Assembly (NCBI GenBank): GCA_963721065.1
Contig: CAVRHO010000002.1
Span: forward strand, 372,001-436,000
DNA from: CAWBLP01 sp963721065
GTDB lineage: Bacteria; Pseudomonadota; Alphaproteobacteria; Acetobacterales; Acetobacteraceae
Length of the DNA stretch: 64,000 nt
Direction: 5' to 3'
Made by a program: the position numbers and the translations under genes. Positions 1 to 14,326 of the stretch are shown here, piece after piece. The first letter of the stretch is position 1. Every line of letters starts with the position of its first letter. Below the pieces are notes generated by a model. The model was not told the DNA's origin. It saw only the letters and a list, made by a program, of their open reading frames with translations, and made no database searches.

Positions 1-1
1 C

Positions 2-475
2 GGCGTGTATTTCGTGCCGGCGTTCTCGGGCCTCTACGCGCCGTACTGGCGGGCCGATGCGCGCGGCGTGATCACCGGCCTGACCGGCTTCGCCCGGGCC
101 GGCCACATCGCCCGCGCCGCGCTGGAGGCCGCGGCCTATCAGACCCTGGATGTCGCGCGCGCGATGGAACGCGACTCCGGCATCGCCATGCACACACTGC
201 GCGTCGATGGCGGCATGGTTGCCAACGCGCCGCTGATGCAGTTCCAGGCCGACATCCTCAACGTGGACGTCGCCCGCCCCGGCTGCATCGAAACCACCGC
301 GCTGGGCGCCGCCTACGCCGCCGGACTCGCCGTGGGCTACTGGGACGGCCTGGAGGATCTGCGCGCCAACTGGGTGGAAGCACAGCGCTGGTCGCCGCGA
401 ATGGCGGAACAGCAGCGAACCGGCCTGGTCGCCGGCTGGCACAAGGCGATCGAACGTTCGTTCGACTGGGCGTAA
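2..475 (+). CDS. glpK: Glycerol kinase, C-terminal fragment (cut by window edge)
   Basis: The reading frame is open from the first bases, so the gene begins outside the window; the last 157 codons are present. They form the second FGGY-kinase domain: the motif GGMVANAPLMQFQADIL and the following ETTALGAAYAAGLA are the conserved adenine/phosphate-binding region of glycerol kinases, and the block near the start (PAFSGLYAPYW) is the usual loop of GlpK. The enzyme phosphorylates glycerol to glycerol 3-phosphate in the cytosol. It ends 30 bases before the next start codon on the same strand, so the two may be co-transcribed. Other FGGY sugar kinases are less likely because of the PAFSGLYAPYW signature. 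Confidence 0.9.
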   Translation, partial: GVYFVPAFSGLYAPYWRADARGVITGLTGFARAGHIARAALEAAAYQTLDVARAMERDSGIAMHTLRVDGGMVANAPLMQFQADILNVDVARPGCIETTALGAAYAAGLAVGYWDGLEDLRANWVEAQRWSPRMAEQQRTGLVAGWHKAIERSFDWA

Positions 476-505
476 ACTCGCAGCGTGCCGCAAGGGAGGA
501 ACACC

Positions 506-2387
506 ATGAGCGACCCGGCACCCGGCCTGCCGAAATCCATCGCCACCGTCTCGCTCAGCGGCACGCTGCCGGAGAAGCTGGAAGCCGCCGCCGCGATCGG
601 TTTCGACGGCGTGGAAATCTTCGAGAACGACCTGCTGACCTTCGACGGCTCCCCATCCGAAATCCGCACCCTGGCGCACAATCTCGGCCTGGCAATCACC
701 TGCTTCCAGCCGTTCCGCGACTTCGAGGCGATGCCCGACCCGCAGCGCACCCGCAACTTCGACCGCGCCGAACGCAAGTTCGACGTGATGCAGGCGCTGG
801 GCACCGACCTGCTGCTGGTGTGCAGCAACATCCAGCCGAACGCGCTGAATGACGACGGGCGGGCTGCCGGGGATCTGGCGGAACTTGCCGGACGGGCGCA
901 GCGACGTGGCTTGCGCATCGGCTACGAGGCACTGGCATGGGGACGTCACGTCAACCGATGGCGACACGCATGGGATATCGTGCGTGCCGCCGACCACCCG
1001 GCGCTTGGCCTGATCGTTGACAGCTTCCACACGCTCGCCGCCGGCGACGATCCGGCCGGCATCGCCGACGTCCCGACCGACAAGCTGTTCTTCGTCCAGC
1101 TTGCCGACGCACCGAAACTGTCGATGGACGTGCTGTCCTGGAGCCGGCACTTCCGCAACTTTCCCGGCCAGGGACAACTCCCCGTCGCCGATTTCGTGCG
1201 CGCGGTGCTGGCCGCCGGCTATCGCGGCCCGCTGTCACTGGAGATCTTCAACGACGAATTCCGCGCCGCCTCCGCCCGGCTGATGGCGCGCGACGGGTTG
1301 CGGTCGTTGCTGCTGGTGGAAGGCGAGGCCGGCCTGACCAGACTGCCGCCGCCACCGACATTCGACGGCGTCGAGTTCCTGGAATTCGCGGTCGATGAAG
1401 AAACCGGCCGCCGCCTGGGCGAAGTGCTGCGCACGCTGGGCTTCCACTATGCCGGCCGCCATCGCTCCAAGTCGGTGGACCTGTTCCGCCAGGGGCGCGC
1501 GAACCTGGTGCTGAACAGCGAACAGGACAGCGCCGCCTATGAACACTTCCAGCTGCATGGCCCGTCGGTGTGCGCGATGGCGCTGCGCGTGGACGACGCC
1601 GCCCGCACGCTGGAACGGGCGCAGGCGCTGCTGTGCCCAACCTGGCAGGAACCCGTGGGTGAGGGCGAGCGCCACATCCCGGCGGTGCGCGCGCCCGATG
1701 GCAGCCTGGTGTACCTGGTGGAGCCGGACGCCTCCGGCCGCAGCATCTACGAGGACGATTTCCGCCTGTTCCCCGAACAGCCGCCGCCGGCGACGATCGC
1801 CGCCATCGACCACGTGGCGCAGGCGCTGCCGGTCGGTCGCATGGACAACTTCGTGCTGTTCTACCGGGCGGTCTTCGGCTTCATGCCGGAGCAACTTTGG
1901 GAGATCGCCGATCCCTATGGCCTGGTGCGCAGCCGCACGATGGTCAGCTCCAACCGCAGCGTGCGCCTGCCGCTGAACATCTCGGAAAGCCGGCAGACGG
2001 CGACGGGACGGTTCATTGCCACCTACGCCGGTGCGGGCGTGCACCACGTGGCATTGCGCACCGACGACATTGCCCGGACGGTGGAGCAACTCCGCGCCCG
2101 CGGTGCCAGCCTGTTGCCCATCCCCGCCAACTACTATGAGGACGTTGCCGCGCGCTGGGGGCTGGATGACGCCCGTCTTGAGTCGCTGCGGGAGTCGAAC
2201 CTGCTGTACGACCGCGACGACAACGGCGCATATCTGCACGCCTACACCGACCCGTTCGACGACCGGTTCTTCTTCGAGATCGTGCAGCGGGTGGACGACT
2301 ACCAGCAGTACCGGTGCCGCGAATGCCTCGGTGCGGATGGCCGCGCAGGCACAGCGACGCCCGGCCGGCGGCATGCCCGGGCTCTAG
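506..2387 (+). CDS. quiC: Fused 3-dehydroshikimate dehydratase / HPPD-like protein (apparent frameshift near 2312)
   Basis: Two-domain protein of about 626 residues. Residues 1-270 are an AP-endonuclease-2 type TIM barrel (sugar phosphate isomerase/epimerase fold; metal-ligand regions GLIVDSFH and LSLEIFND). Residues 290-610 are a 4-hydroxyphenylpyruvate-dioxygenase-like VOC domain with the 2-His-1-Glu set visible as IDHVAQAL, VHHVALRTDD and FFEIVQR. This architecture is known for QuiC-type 3-dehydroshikimate dehydratases, which send quinate/shikimate carbon to protocatechuate. I chose ATG 506 because AGGGAGGA lies seven bases upstream. The uninterrupted frame runs on to 2494 but loses family similarity after YQQY; dropping one C at 2311-2312 restores GAANASVRMAAQAQRR and a stop at 2387, the normal family ending. 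An isomerase/epimerase role cannot be excluded. Confidence 0.82.
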
Positions 2388-2407
2388 CAGAGCGCGCGGT
2401 AGGGCAT

Positions 2408-2480
2408 GCAGCCACGCCTTCCCGTGTCAGGGCACGCAGCCACGCCTTCCCGTGTCAGGGCACGCGGCCATTCCCGTGTC
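2408..2480. repeat. 28-bp tandem repeat, two full copies and a partial third
   Basis: Unit begins GCAGCCACGCCTTCCCGTGT; exact copies start at 2408 and 2436, and a shortened third copy (GCGGCCATTCCCGTGTC) runs into the palindromic element at 2478. It lies directly after the true end of the quiC-like gene. No coding function is seen. Confidence 0.85.
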
Positions 2481-2584
2481 ATGGCCGGGCCTGACCCGGC
2501 CATCTACCCCGGAACGATCGGGCCGGAATGCAACGGAACACGCCTGGACGGGGGTAGATGGCCGGCTCGGGGGCCGGCCATGAC
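2478..2584. repeat. Palindromic interspersed repeat, family A, copy 1
   Basis: A 107-bp element with inverted ends: GTCATGGCCGGGCCTGACCC at the left and its imperfect reverse complement (GATGGCCGG...GGCCGGCCATGAC) at the right. The core GCAACGGAACACGCC is shared with copy 2 at 6940-7045. No ORF inside; size and structure resemble a MITE or REP-type element. The remaining 2585-2738 up to the end of pckA shows nothing I can assign. Confidence 0.8.
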
Positions 2585-2738
2585 GGGGAAGCGCGGTGCC
2601 TGGCCACACTACTTCAACAACACCACACACCCCGCACGACTCCAACAACGACCCGCACGACCTCAACGCCAATGAGCCGTCGCCCGTCTCGACATTGGAC
2701 GAAGCACCGCGTGTCACACCAGCGGTGGTGGCCTGCCC

Positions 2739-4373
<1,635 letters not shown>

Positions 4374-4566
4374 GGGACAGTCCTCCTGGCGCTTTGCGCA
4401 CGGCCCGAGGGCCGACTGTAGCGAAAACTAGGGGGTCACTCGGAACAAATCCAGCGGCGCCAGCGCCCATTCCGTTGTGCGCCGCACAAGCCGCCGCGCT
4501 GCCGCCCCGGCGTGACCCGCGCGGATGACTGCGCTATGACACCTGCGTTGAACGGAGATGTAAGAC

Positions 4567-5799
4567 GTGAGCATGCCGCTGTCCCAGCGAGCCGGCGCCA
4601 ACTCTTTGCGTACCGGCCCCAATGAGCGCGGTCGGTTCGGCGACTACGGCGGGCGCTTTGTCGCCGAGACGCTGATGCCGCTGATCCTGGAGGTTGAACG
4701 TGCCTATAATGAGGCAAGGTCCGACCCCGCCTTCCGGGCCGACCTGGAGCGTCACCTGAAGGATTATGTCGGCCGCCCCAGCCCGCTGTGGTTCGCCCAG
4801 CGCCTGACCGAGCAGCTTGGCGGCGCGAAGATCTACCTCAAACGCGATGAGCTGAATCACACCGGCAGCCACAAGGCGAACAACTGCATGGGCCAGATCC
4901 TGCTGGCCCGCCGCATGGGCAAGACCCGCATCATCGCGGAAACCGGCGCCGGCCAGCATGGCGTCGCCACCGCCACCATGTGCGCGCTGTTCGGCCTGCC
5001 ATGCACCGTGTACATGGGCGCCACCGACGTCGAGCGGCAAAAGCCAAATGTGTTTCGCATGAAACTGCTCGGCGCCGAGGTGAAGCCCGTGACATCGGGT
5101 GCCGGTACGCTGAAGGATGCGATGAACGAGGCGCTGCGCGACTGGGTCGCCAACGTCACCGACACCTACTACCTGATCGGTACCGTCGCCGGCCCGCACC
5201 CGTACCCCATGATGGTGCGCGACTTCCAGTCAGTGATCGGTGAGGAGGCCAAACAGCAGTTGCAGGCCGCGGAAGGGCGCCTGCCCGACGCGGCGGTGGC
5301 GTGCATCGGCGGCGGCTCCAACGCGATGGGCCTGTTCCATCCGTTCCTGGACGACACCTCGGTGCGGCTGATCGGCGTGGAAGCCGGCGGTCACGGCATC
5401 GAGAGCGGCGCGCACGCGGCAAGCCTCACCGGCGGGCGGCCCGGCGTGCTGCATGGCAACCGCACCTACCTGCTGCAGGACGAGGACGGCCAGATCACCG
5501 AGGCGCACAGCATCAGCGCCGGCCTGGACTATCCCGGCATCGGGCCGGAGCATTCCTGGCTGCACGACATCCGCCGCGTGGAATACGTATCCGCCACCGA
5601 TGAGGAAGCACTGGCGGCGTTCCAGCTCTGCACCCGCACCGAGGGCATCATCCCCGCGCTGGAGCCGGCGCATGCGCTGGCGCACGTGACCAAGCTCGCG
5701 CCCACCATGGGCAAGGACCAGATCATCGTGATGAACATGTGCGGGCGCGGCGATAAGGACATCTTCACCGTCGCCGACTTCCTGGGGGTGAAGCTGTGA
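4567..5799 (+). CDS. trpB: Tryptophan synthase beta chain
   Basis: 410 residues. The PLP lysine is K103 in HTGSHKANN; the glycine-rich phosphate site GGGSNAMG and the ETGAGQHGVATA loop are intact. It joins indole and serine to give tryptophan, in complex with TrpA. I chose GTG 4567 over ATG 4573 because GGAG at 4554-4557 lies nine bases from the GTG but fifteen from the ATG. trpA follows after 37 bases. The trpF gene often found directly upstream is absent. Confidence 0.96.
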   Translation: MSMPLSQRAGANSLRTGPNERGRFGDYGGRFVAETLMPLILEVERAYNEARSDPAFRADLERHLKDYVGRPSPLWFAQRLTEQLGGAKIYLKRDELNHTGSHKANNCMGQILLARRMGKTRIIAETGAGQHGVATATMCALFGLPCTVYMGATDVERQKPNVFRMKLLGAEVKPVTSGAGTLKDAMNEALRDWVANVTDTYYLIGTVAGPHPYPMMVRDFQSVIGEEAKQQLQAAEGRLPDAAVACIGGGSNAMGLFHPFLDDTSVRLIGVEAGGHGIESGAHAASLTGGRPGVLHGNRTYLLQDEDGQITEAHSISAGLDYPGIGPEHSWLHDIRRVEYVSATDEEALAAFQLCTRTEGIIPALEPAHALAHVTKLAPTMGKDQIIVMNMCGRGDKDIFTVADFLGVKL

Positions 5800-5836
5800 T
5801 GCGGCGCGTGGAAGACGCAGCAATGGGGGGTGCACG

Positions 5837-6668
5837 ATGAGCCGCATCGCTGCCCGTTTCGCCGCGCTGAAGCAGGAAGGCCGCGGCGCACTGATCCCGT
5901 TCCTGGAAGCCTGGGACCCGGATGAGGCCACCTCCATGGCGCTGCTGCGCGGCATGCCCGCCGCCGGCGCCGACCTGATCGAGATCGGCATGCCCTTCAC
6001 CGACCCGATGGCGGACGGTCCGATCATCCAGGCCGCCGGCAAGCGCGCCCTGCAGGCCGGCGTGAAGGTGACCAAGGTGCTGGACATGGTGCGGGCGTTC
6101 CGTCGCGATGACGATGCCACGCCGGTGATCCTGATGGGCTACCTGAATCCCATCCTGTCCTATGGCGCCGAACGGTTCTGCGCCGATGCGGCCGCGGCCG
6201 GCGTGGACGGGTTGATCGTGGTCGATCTGCCGCCCGAGGAAGCCGACATGCTGCTGCCGCACGCCACCGCCCGCGGCATCGACTTCATCCGCCTGGTGGC
6301 ACCGACCACCGACGACCGCGCGGCTGCCGCAGGTCCTGAACGGCAGTTCCGGCTTCGTCTATTACGTCAGCATCACCGGCATCACCGGCACACGCAGCGC
6401 CACGGTGGAGCACCTGGCCCAGGCCATCCCGCGCATCCGCAAGGTCACCGACCTGCCGATCGCCATCGGCTTCGGCGTGCGCAGCCCGCAACAGGCGGCC
6501 GAGGCGGTGCGGGTGGCGGACGCGGCCGTGGTCGCCTCGGCGCTGATCGACACCCTGGCCGCCAACCTGGATGCGCAGGGCAAGGCGCAGCCGGGGGCCG
6601 TGGACAAGGTGCTGGCGCAGGTGCGTGCCCTGGCCGACGGGGTGCGGGGCGCGCGCGTCCCCGCCTGA
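5837..6668 (+). CDS. trpA: Tryptophan synthase alpha chain (apparent frameshift near 6317)
   Basis: TIM-barrel subunit that cleaves indole-3-glycerol phosphate and channels indole to TrpB. The two catalytic acids fall at the classic positions E49 (DLIEIGMPFTD) and D60 (DPMADGP). After LVAPTTDD the first frame becomes nonsense; removing one C at 6316-6317 gives ARLPQVLNGSSGFVYYVSIT, GFGVRSPQQ and a stop at 6668, so the full protein is about 276 residues, normal for the family. Because tryptophan synthesis would otherwise be lost while trpB is intact, a sequencing insertion is more likely than a real mutation. ATG 5837 is preceded by GGGGGG, a G-rich ribosome site. Confidence 0.9.
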
Positions 6669-6790
6669 CCCCGGGCGGGTGTCCCTGCCGTACCAGGTGG
6701 GCACGTTCCCGCGGACCGCCATCGACTTTCGCCTTCGATCCTGGTCGACCGTACACCGTTCGCGGCGGCGCAACGAACCACCTCATGCCG

Positions 6791-6900
6791 GGCGCAGTCC
6801 CGGTGGGCGCAGGCTCCCTGGGGGCGCCGTCTCCCCTGGGGGCGTCGTCTCCCCTGGGGGCGCAATCCCGTGGTGGCGCAATCCCGTGGGCGCAGTCCCC
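6791..6900. repeat. G/C-rich degenerate tandem repeat
   Basis: About five imperfect copies of a roughly 20-bp unit, the clearest being GGCGTCGTCTCCCCTGGGGG and GGCGCCGTCTCCCCTGGGGG, each able to fold on CCC/GGG arms. It follows trpA by about 120 bases. No gene is seen between 6669 and 7235; the whole gap is repeats (this one, palindrome 6940-7045, and the repeat at 7093-7228). Confidence 0.75.
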
Positions 6901-6939
6901 CGTTGGTGGAGTTCGGAAAGGCCGACACCAATCTTTCGT

Positions 6940-7045
6940 GTCATGGCCGGGCCTGACCCGGCCATCGGCACCGTAACGATCCGGTCGGGATGCAACGGAA
7001 CACGCCTTGACGGGGGTAGATGGCCGGATCAGGTCCGGCCATGAC
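6940..7045. repeat. Palindromic interspersed repeat, family A, copy 2
   Basis: A 106-bp element with the same inverted ends as 2478-2584 (GTCATGGCCGGGCCTGACCC at the left; GGATCAGGTCCGGCCATGAC at the right) and the same core GCAACGGAACACGCC. Its ends match each other better than in copy 1. It lies between the convergent genes trpA and mfd, where it could also act as a two-way transcription stop. Confidence 0.8.
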
Positions 7046-7092
7046 TTGGGAGGGCGGCGCTGGTCCGCGCTTGCGGGGCGCCTCGAACCGGC

Positions 7093-7228
7093 CATGATCA
7101 TATGGTGGCCTCGTCCGCTCATGATTGCGCGGTGGCCCCGCCCATGATGTGCGGTGGCCCCGCCCATGATGATGCGGTTGGCCCGCCCATGCACGTTCGG
7201 CGGCCGCGCCATGACGATGCGGTGGCTG
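7093..7228. repeat. Six-copy degenerate tandem repeat beside mfd
   Basis: Successive units of 22-27 bp, each starting ATGA or ATGC and containing GCGGTGGCCCCGCCC or a variant: starts at about 7093, 7120, 7143, 7165, 7189 and 7211. The last unit ends within ten bases of the mfd stop codon. Divergence between units suggests an old array. Confidence 0.7.
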
Positions 7229-7235
7229 ATACCCG

Positions 7236-10688
<3,453 letters not shown>

Positions 10689-10692
<4 letters not shown>

Positions 10693-10961
10693 TGGGCGAG
10701 CGAATCCTTGATGCGCAGCAACATGGGCGTCGCCGCGTCGGGCGGGATGGGGCGGCGGCCGGTCAGCCAGTCCGCGAGATCGGTGTCGGGCAGTTCCAGC
10801 AACTGTTCCAGCGCGTCGAGTTCGGATTCATCGAATGATTCGAGGTGGGTGCGGACAAATCCCCCGATCATCAGGTCGTTCTCATACGTGCCGCGGTGCG
10901 TGGCGCGGTAGAGAAGGCGACGGCGCCTGATAGCCGGCGCGGCGGGATCGGGATCTGTCAT
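10689..10961 (-). CDS. sdhE: FAD assembly factor SdhE (YgfY family)
   Basis: 90 residues, the usual size. Carries the family signature RGTYENDLMIGGF (RGxxE-type) near residue 23 and the Leu-rich acidic middle (ESELDALEQLLELPD) that closes the small helical bundle. SdhE promotes covalent flavin attachment to succinate dehydrogenase. The longer frame extends to 11198 but the ATG at 10961 gives the family-like start MTDPDPAAPAIRRRRLLYR. It sits immediately upstream of mfd with a 4-base ATGA overlap, a common alphaproteobacterial pairing. Confidence 0.9.
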
Positions 10962-11137
10962 CGGCGCCGCTTCATATAGCGCCGCGGACGGAAAGGGAAC
11001 AGGTGGGGGCACGCTTTCGCGCCCGACGGAGCCAATCTTTCCGGCCGCTGCGGTGTGTTCCAGCGGATCGCGTGTGCGGGGATCGAAACGGTCGCGCACC
11101 GGGATGTTCGGCTGCCTTGCTCGCATAACCTGAGTGA

Positions 11138-11347
11138 TCCGGTCTGCTGTCAAGCATTCAACACGGAGGACGCGGAGGCCCACGGAGCGATCTGCCACTG
11201 CGCAGGCGCGCAGCCATCACACGGACGGCCGGATGCCGCTCATTGCTGGCCGGGGCCTGTGCACCCGCCAGACCCGCCGGGAAAGCCGCTCCGTGACTTT
11301 CCGTGGGTTCTCCGCGTCCTCCGTGTTGAAAGCTTATCAGCAGACCG
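11138..11347. repeat. Long inverted repeat (about 50-bp arms)
   Basis: The left arm, about 11138-11190, includes TCCGGTCTGCTG and CAACACGGAGGACGCGGAGG. The right arm, about 11295-11347, is its near-perfect reverse complement (CTCCGCGTCCTCCGTGTTGA and CAGCAGACCGGA). The loop is roughly 105 bp. The arms can form a large stem in RNA or a cruciform in DNA. No ORF with family similarity lies inside. It occupies most of the gap 10962-11477 between the divergent sdhE and ferredoxin reductase genes; I assign nothing else there. Confidence 0.85.
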
Positions 11348-11477
11348 GACCACACGGACCGCCGGAGGTTCCCGGGTACCGTGCGGCAAGCGCACATGCC
11401 CGAAAGGGCATCCGCAATCCGCTTGACCGCGGAACCCTTAACATGCGCCAATCTACCCACCAGTAGGGAGGGCGCGC

Positions 11478-12707
11478 GTGGAGGCACCGACGCGGATTGT
11501 GATTGCCGGGGCCGGCCACGCGGGTGGCGCGGTTGCAGCCACGTTGCGCCAGTATGGCTGGCGTGGCCCGATCACGCTGATCGGCGAGGAACCGCTGCCG
11601 CCCTACCAGCGTCCGCCGCTGTCCAAGGCCTGGCTGAAGGGAGAGGCAGACGCCGACAGCCTGCTGCTGCGGCCTGCATCGTTCTACGACACCAATGACA
11701 TCGCCCTCCGTCTCACCGAGCGGGTGATCCGGATCGACCGCCCGGCCCGCACCGTGTCGCTCGCCTCCGGCGAAGCCGTCCCCTACGACCACCTCATCCT
11801 GGCGCTCGGCTCGATCCCCCGGGCGCTGGACGTCCCCGGTGCCGACCTGCGTGGCGTGCTGGCCCTGCGCAGCGCCGCCGACGCCGACCGGCTGCAGGCC
11901 GCGCTGCGCCCCGGGGCGCGGCTGGCGGTGATCGGCGGCGGCTATATCGGCCTGGAGGTCGCGGCCTCCGCCCGCGCCCTGGGCGCCGAGGCGGTGGTGA
12001 TCGAGCGCGAATCCCGCGTGCTGGCCCGCGTCGCCGGTCCGGTGCTGTCGGACTTCTTCCAGCGCCAGCACGCCGCGCATGGCGTAGGGCTGGAACTCGG
12101 TGCGGCGGTGGAAGCACTGGAAGGCGCGGATGGTGCCGTCACCGGCGTGCGCCTGCGCGACGGCCGGATAGTGCCCTGCGACGTCGCGCTGGTGGGGGTC
12201 GGTGCGCTGCCCAACGACGCGCTGGCGCAGGCGGCCGGCCTGGCCTGCGATGGCGGCATCGTGGTGGATGCGACGGCCCGCACCAGCGACCCGGCGATCT
12301 ACGCGATCGGCGACTGTACCCGACGCCCCCTGCCGCTGTACGACCGCACCGCCCGGCTGGAGAGCGTGCCCAACGCGCTGGAGATGGCGAAGCAGGTCGC
12401 CGCGGCGATCTGCGGCCGCAAGCCGCCGCCGCCGGAGGTGCCGTGGTTCTGGTCCGACCAGTTCGACCTGCGCCTGCAGATCGCCGGACTGCCGTTGGAT
12501 GCGACCCGGACGGTGGTGCGCGGCGACCTGGCCGCCGGCCGTTTCGCCGTGTTCCACCTGGCCGCCGATGATACCGTGCAGGCGGTGGAGGCGGTGAACG
12601 CGCCGGCCGAGTTCATGGCCGGCAAACTGATGATCGCGCGCCGCCGCCGGGTTTCTGCCGCATTGCTGGGCGACCCGGCGCACCCGTTGCAGCAACTCGC
12701 GGCCTAG
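11478..12707 (+). CDS. Ferredoxin reductase (NAD-dependent, putidaredoxin-reductase type)
   Basis: 409 residues. N-terminal FAD motif GAGHAGG (residues 10-16), NAD(H) dinucleotide motif VIGGGYIGLE near residue 154, and the second FAD motif YAIGDCTR near 275, followed by the dimerisation-like C-terminal domain with PWFWSDQFD. This is the pattern of CamA/rubredoxin-reductase type flavoproteins that feed electrons to a [2Fe-2S] ferredoxin for a P450. The GTG at 11478 follows AGGGAGGGCGCGC. The ferredoxin gene starts 14 bases after its stop and the P450 30 bases after that, so the three form one operon and almost certainly one electron chain. Confidence 0.93.
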   Translation: MEAPTRIVIAGAGHAGGAVAATLRQYGWRGPITLIGEEPLPPYQRPPLSKAWLKGEADADSLLLRPASFYDTNDIALRLTERVIRIDRPARTVSLASGEAVPYDHLILALGSIPRALDVPGADLRGVLALRSAADADRLQAALRPGARLAVIGGGYIGLEVAASARALGAEAVVIERESRVLARVAGPVLSDFFQRQHAAHGVGLELGAAVEALEGADGAVTGVRLRDGRIVPCDVALVGVGALPNDALAQAAGLACDGGIVVDATARTSDPAIYAIGDCTRRPLPLYDRTARLESVPNALEMAKQVAAAICGRKPPPPEVPWFWSDQFDLRLQIAGLPLDATRTVVRGDLAAGRFAVFHLAADDTVQAVEAVNAPAEFMAGKLMIARRRRVSAALLGDPAHPLQQLAA

Positions 12708-12721
12708 CCGGAAGGGAGAAC

Positions 12722-13048
12722 ATGCCGAAGGTTACCTATATCGAACACGACGGAACCGAGCACACCGTGGACGTGCCGGTCGGGCTGTCCGTGATGCGCG
12801 GCGCCGTGGACAACAACATCCCCGGCATCGACGCGGATTGCGGCGGCGAGTGCGCCTGCGCCACCTGTCACGTCTATGTGGACGCCGCCTGGCTGGACAA
12901 GACGGGCGTGCCGGAACCAGGCTCGCAGGAAGCCAGCATGCTCAGCTTCGCCGCGGTGACGCAGCCGGATTCACGCCTGTCCTGCCAGATCACCATGACC
13001 GAGGCGCTGGACGGGCTGATCGTGCGGATGCCGGAAGGCCAGCACTGA
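12722..13048 (+). CDS. [2Fe-2S] ferredoxin (putidaredoxin type)
   Basis: 108 residues with the adrenodoxin/putidaredoxin cysteine pattern C40-x5-C46-x2-C49 (DCGGECACATCHVYVD) and the distal C88 (RLSCQITM). It shuttles single electrons from the reductase encoded just upstream to the P450 just downstream. GAAGGGAG is seven bases before the ATG. The acidic surface typical of P450 redox partners is present (EPGSQEASMLSF region). Confidence 0.95.
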   Translation: MPKVTYIEHDGTEHTVDVPVGLSVMRGAVDNNIPGIDADCGGECACATCHVYVDAAWLDKTGVPEPGSQEASMLSFAAVTQPDSRLSCQITMTEALDGLIVRMPEGQH

Positions 13049-13078
13049 ACGAAAAGAATTACCCCAGGGAGAACGACC

Positions 13079-14326
13079 ATGAACGCACCGGTGGGAGTCG
13101 ATCCGAAGACGGATGCCACGACGCGTCCGTTGAGCGCGTTCGACATGAGCGACCCGCAGTACTACCAGGACGACACCTGGTACCCGTATTTCGATCGGCT
13201 GCGGCGCGAAGCACCGGTGCACTTCACCGCCGAGAGCGCCTACGGGCCGTACTGGTCGGTCTCGCGCTACAAGGACATCATGCAGTGCGAGGTCAACCAC
13301 GCGGTCTTTTCCAATGAAATCGGCGGTATCCAGGTGGAGGACCAGCCGAAGGACATGCAGCGGCCCAGCTTCATCCGCATGGATCCGCCGAAGCATGACG
13401 AGCAGCGCAAGGTGGTCAGCCCGATCGTGGCGCCGGCCAACCTGAACAACATGGAGCCGCTGATCCGCCAGCGCACGCAGTACGTGCTGGACGGGCTGCC
13501 GCGCGGCGAGACGTTCGACTGGGTCGAGCGCGTGTCGATCGAGCTGACCACGATGATGCTGGCGACGCTGTTCGACTTCCCGTTCGAGGAACGGCGCAAG
13601 CTGACCTACTGGTCGGACGTGGCGATCGCCAACGTGAATGCGCCCGATGCGCCGGTGCATTCCGAGGAGGAACGGTTCGCCGAATTGAAGACCATGGCCG
13701 AGTACATGGCGCGCCTGTTCGCCGAGCGGCGGGGGCAGCCGGCGAAATTCGACCTGCTGTCGATGCTGGCGCATGGGGAGTCGACGCGCGACATGCCGTT
13801 GCGCGAGTTCATGGGGAATCTGGCGCTGCTGATCGTGGGCGGGAACGACACCACCCGCAACTCGATGACCGGCGGTCTGCTGGCGCTGAACCAGTTCCCG
13901 GACGAGTACCGCAAGCTGATGGCCAATCCGGCGCTGGTGGAGAGCGCGGTGCCCGAGATCATCCGCTTCGTCACGCCGGTGATCCACATGCGCCGCACCA
14001 CCACGCGGGACACCGAGGTGGCCGGGCAGCACATTCCGGCCGGATCGAAGGTGGTGATGTGGTACGTGTCCGGCAATCGCGACGAGGAGGCGATCGAGGA
14101 CCCGAACCGGCTGATCATCGACCGCAGGCGCCCGCGGCAGCACCTGTCCTTCGGCTTCGGCATCCATCGTTGCGTCGGCAACCGCCTGGCGGAGCTGCAG
14201 TTGCGGATTCTGTGGGAGGAGATCCTGCAGCGCTTCCCGATGATCGAGGTGATGGGACCGGCGAAGCGGGTCTATTCCAACTTCATTCACGGGTTCCGGT
14301 CGATGCCGGTACGGATTCCGGCGTAA
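13079..14326 (+). CDS. Cytochrome P450, CYP153-like alkane/fatty-acid terminal hydroxylase
   Basis: 415 residues. Heme-binding loop FGFGIHRCVGNRLAE with the thiolate at C365; I-helix GGNDTTRNSMTGG carrying the acid-Thr pair for oxygen activation; ExxR as EIIR (PEIIRFVTPVIHMRRTT). The wording of these motifs (GGNDTTRNS and LSFGFGIHRCVGNRLAELQL) is that of CYP153, soluble bacterial omega-hydroxylases of medium-chain alkanes and fatty acids. It is third in an operon with its own reductase and ferredoxin, so the set is self-contained. RBS CCAGGGAGAACGACC precedes the ATG. Exact substrate is inferred; no alkane regulator, alcohol dehydrogenase or transporter is adjacent. Confidence 0.9.
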   Translation: MNAPVGVDPKTDATTRPLSAFDMSDPQYYQDDTWYPYFDRLRREAPVHFTAESAYGPYWSVSRYKDIMQCEVNHAVFSNEIGGIQVEDQPKDMQRPSFIRMDPPKHDEQRKVVSPIVAPANLNNMEPLIRQRTQYVLDGLPRGETFDWVERVSIELTTMMLATLFDFPFEERRKLTYWSDVAIANVNAPDAPVHSEEERFAELKTMAEYMARLFAERRGQPAKFDLLSMLAHGESTRDMPLREFMGNLALLIVGGNDTTRNSMTGGLLALNQFPDEYRKLMANPALVESAVPEIIRFVTPVIHMRRTTTRDTEVAGQHIPAGSKVVMWYVSGNRDEEAIEDPNRLIIDRRRPRQHLSFGFGIHRCVGNRLAELQLRILWEEILQRFPMIEVMGPAKRVYSNFIHGFRSMPVRIPA

